From NCBI RefSeq assembly GCF_041449215.1, contig NZ_JBGNFV010000001.1, forward strand, positions 1,773,001 to 1,837,000: DNA of 64,000 nucleotides. The letters are read 5' to 3'. Under the pieces are notes generated by a model. It ran no database searches. It was not told the origin of the DNA and saw only the letters and a program-made list of their open reading frames with translations. The translations under genes were made by a program, and so were the position numbers. Below, in pieces: positions 63,705-64,000 of the stretch (position 1 is its first letter; each line of letters starts with the position of its first letter). The DNA is from Roseivirga sp. BDSF3-8 (GTDB taxonomy: Bacteria > Bacteroidota > Bacteroidia > Cytophagales > Cyclobacteriaceae).

Positions 63705-64000
63705 ATGCAAAAAGGCAACAAAAAGGGTTTCGGGGCAAGAAAATCAGATACGGTATCACTTAAAGATGCGATGAATGAGTTGCTTGATGCTTACCGTCTG
63801 AATAGCCGCTATTCTCAAACTCATCTCAAAGCAAACTGGCATGAAATAGCCGGTAATACTATTGCCAGACGTACTACTAAGATTTTCTTTAAAAAAGATG
63901 TGATGTTCGTGGAAGTTGGCTCTGCACCGCTAAAGCATCAAATGGGCTATGGAAAGGATATTTTGCTTAACCGTATAAGAGAAAAGTATGGGCCGGATCT
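63705..64000 (+). CDS. DUF721 family protein, cut by the window end
   Basis: ATG at 63705, 4 bp after recF, opens a frame that remains open to 64000 (98 codons seen). It has a basic head (MQKGNKKGFGARKSD), then SLKDAMNELLDAYRL and KANWHEIAGNTIARRTTKIFF, the DUF721 pattern, followed by VEVGSAPLKHQM. DUF721 genes follow recF in many bacteria and may be linked to DNA replication. The end is outside the window. Confidence 0.88.
   Translation, partial: MQKGNKKGFGARKSDTVSLKDAMNELLDAYRLNSRYSQTHLKANWHEIAGNTIARRTTKIFFKKDVMFVEVGSAPLKHQMGYGKDILLNRIREKYGPD

Overview
The window reads as a chromosomal segment of a Bacteroidota bacterium, most likely order Cytophagales. Evidence: several -7 promoter boxes of the TAnnTTTG type; proteins ending in type A type-IX-secretion (T9SS) sorting domains; LptC, a small membrane protein, a CNNM/CorC protein and PpiD in a row; a LytS/LytTR pair; and many families typical of the phylum (DUF4783, DUF4230, FAS1 lipoproteins, FadL-like porins, carboxypeptidase-regulatory-like domains). 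The genus cannot be fixed from sequence alone. No rRNA, tRNA, CRISPR array, prophage or intact transposase was seen.

Layout. 1-5.8 kb is accessory: an acetyltransferase, a secreted regulatory-like-domain protein with a transglutaminase-like protein, a 2OG-Fe(II) oxygenase, a VOC protein, an alpha/beta hydrolase, then about 1 kb of non-coding DNA with two interleaved inverted-repeat pairs. 5.8-13.9 kb is the most remarkable part: three consecutive large secreted proteins with different peptidoglycan-hydrolase heads (zinc amidase, M23 endopeptidase, SpoIID-like), all carrying a nearly identical module of about 300 residues and a T9SS sorting tail. Together they could cut the amide, peptide and glycosidic bonds of peptidoglycan. 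I read this as a secreted wall-dismantling set, possibly predatory, scavenging or competitive. 13.9-18 kb holds small genes, yebC and two decayed outer-membrane genes: a frameshifted beta-barrel and the C-terminus of a TonB-dependent receptor.

18-36 kb is mixed housekeeping and surface functions: an ABC-F factor, a secreted multidomain protein, asnB, an AT-hook-like protein, a four-FAS1 lipoprotein, a LytS/LytTR two-component pair, a HAD protein that has lost its nucleophile, an exporter, a universal stress protein, gpmI and nadC. 36-46 kb carries an MFS transporter, recX, a flavin oxidoreductase, a radical SAM/SPASM protein and the compact rsmI-lnt-suhB run.

46-55 kb is an envelope-biogenesis block on the minus strand: coaX, FadL-like porin, TPR protein, lptC, a 54-residue membrane protein, CNNM/CorC and ppiD. 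54.7-64 kb holds anmK, an amino-acid dehydrogenase, nhaD, the minus-strand pdhA, TPR, ribH and lysC, and finally recF with a DUF721 gene that runs off the window. The last 30 kb is mostly ordinary core genome. Novelty is concentrated in 4.8-18 kb and in a few small or degenerate genes.
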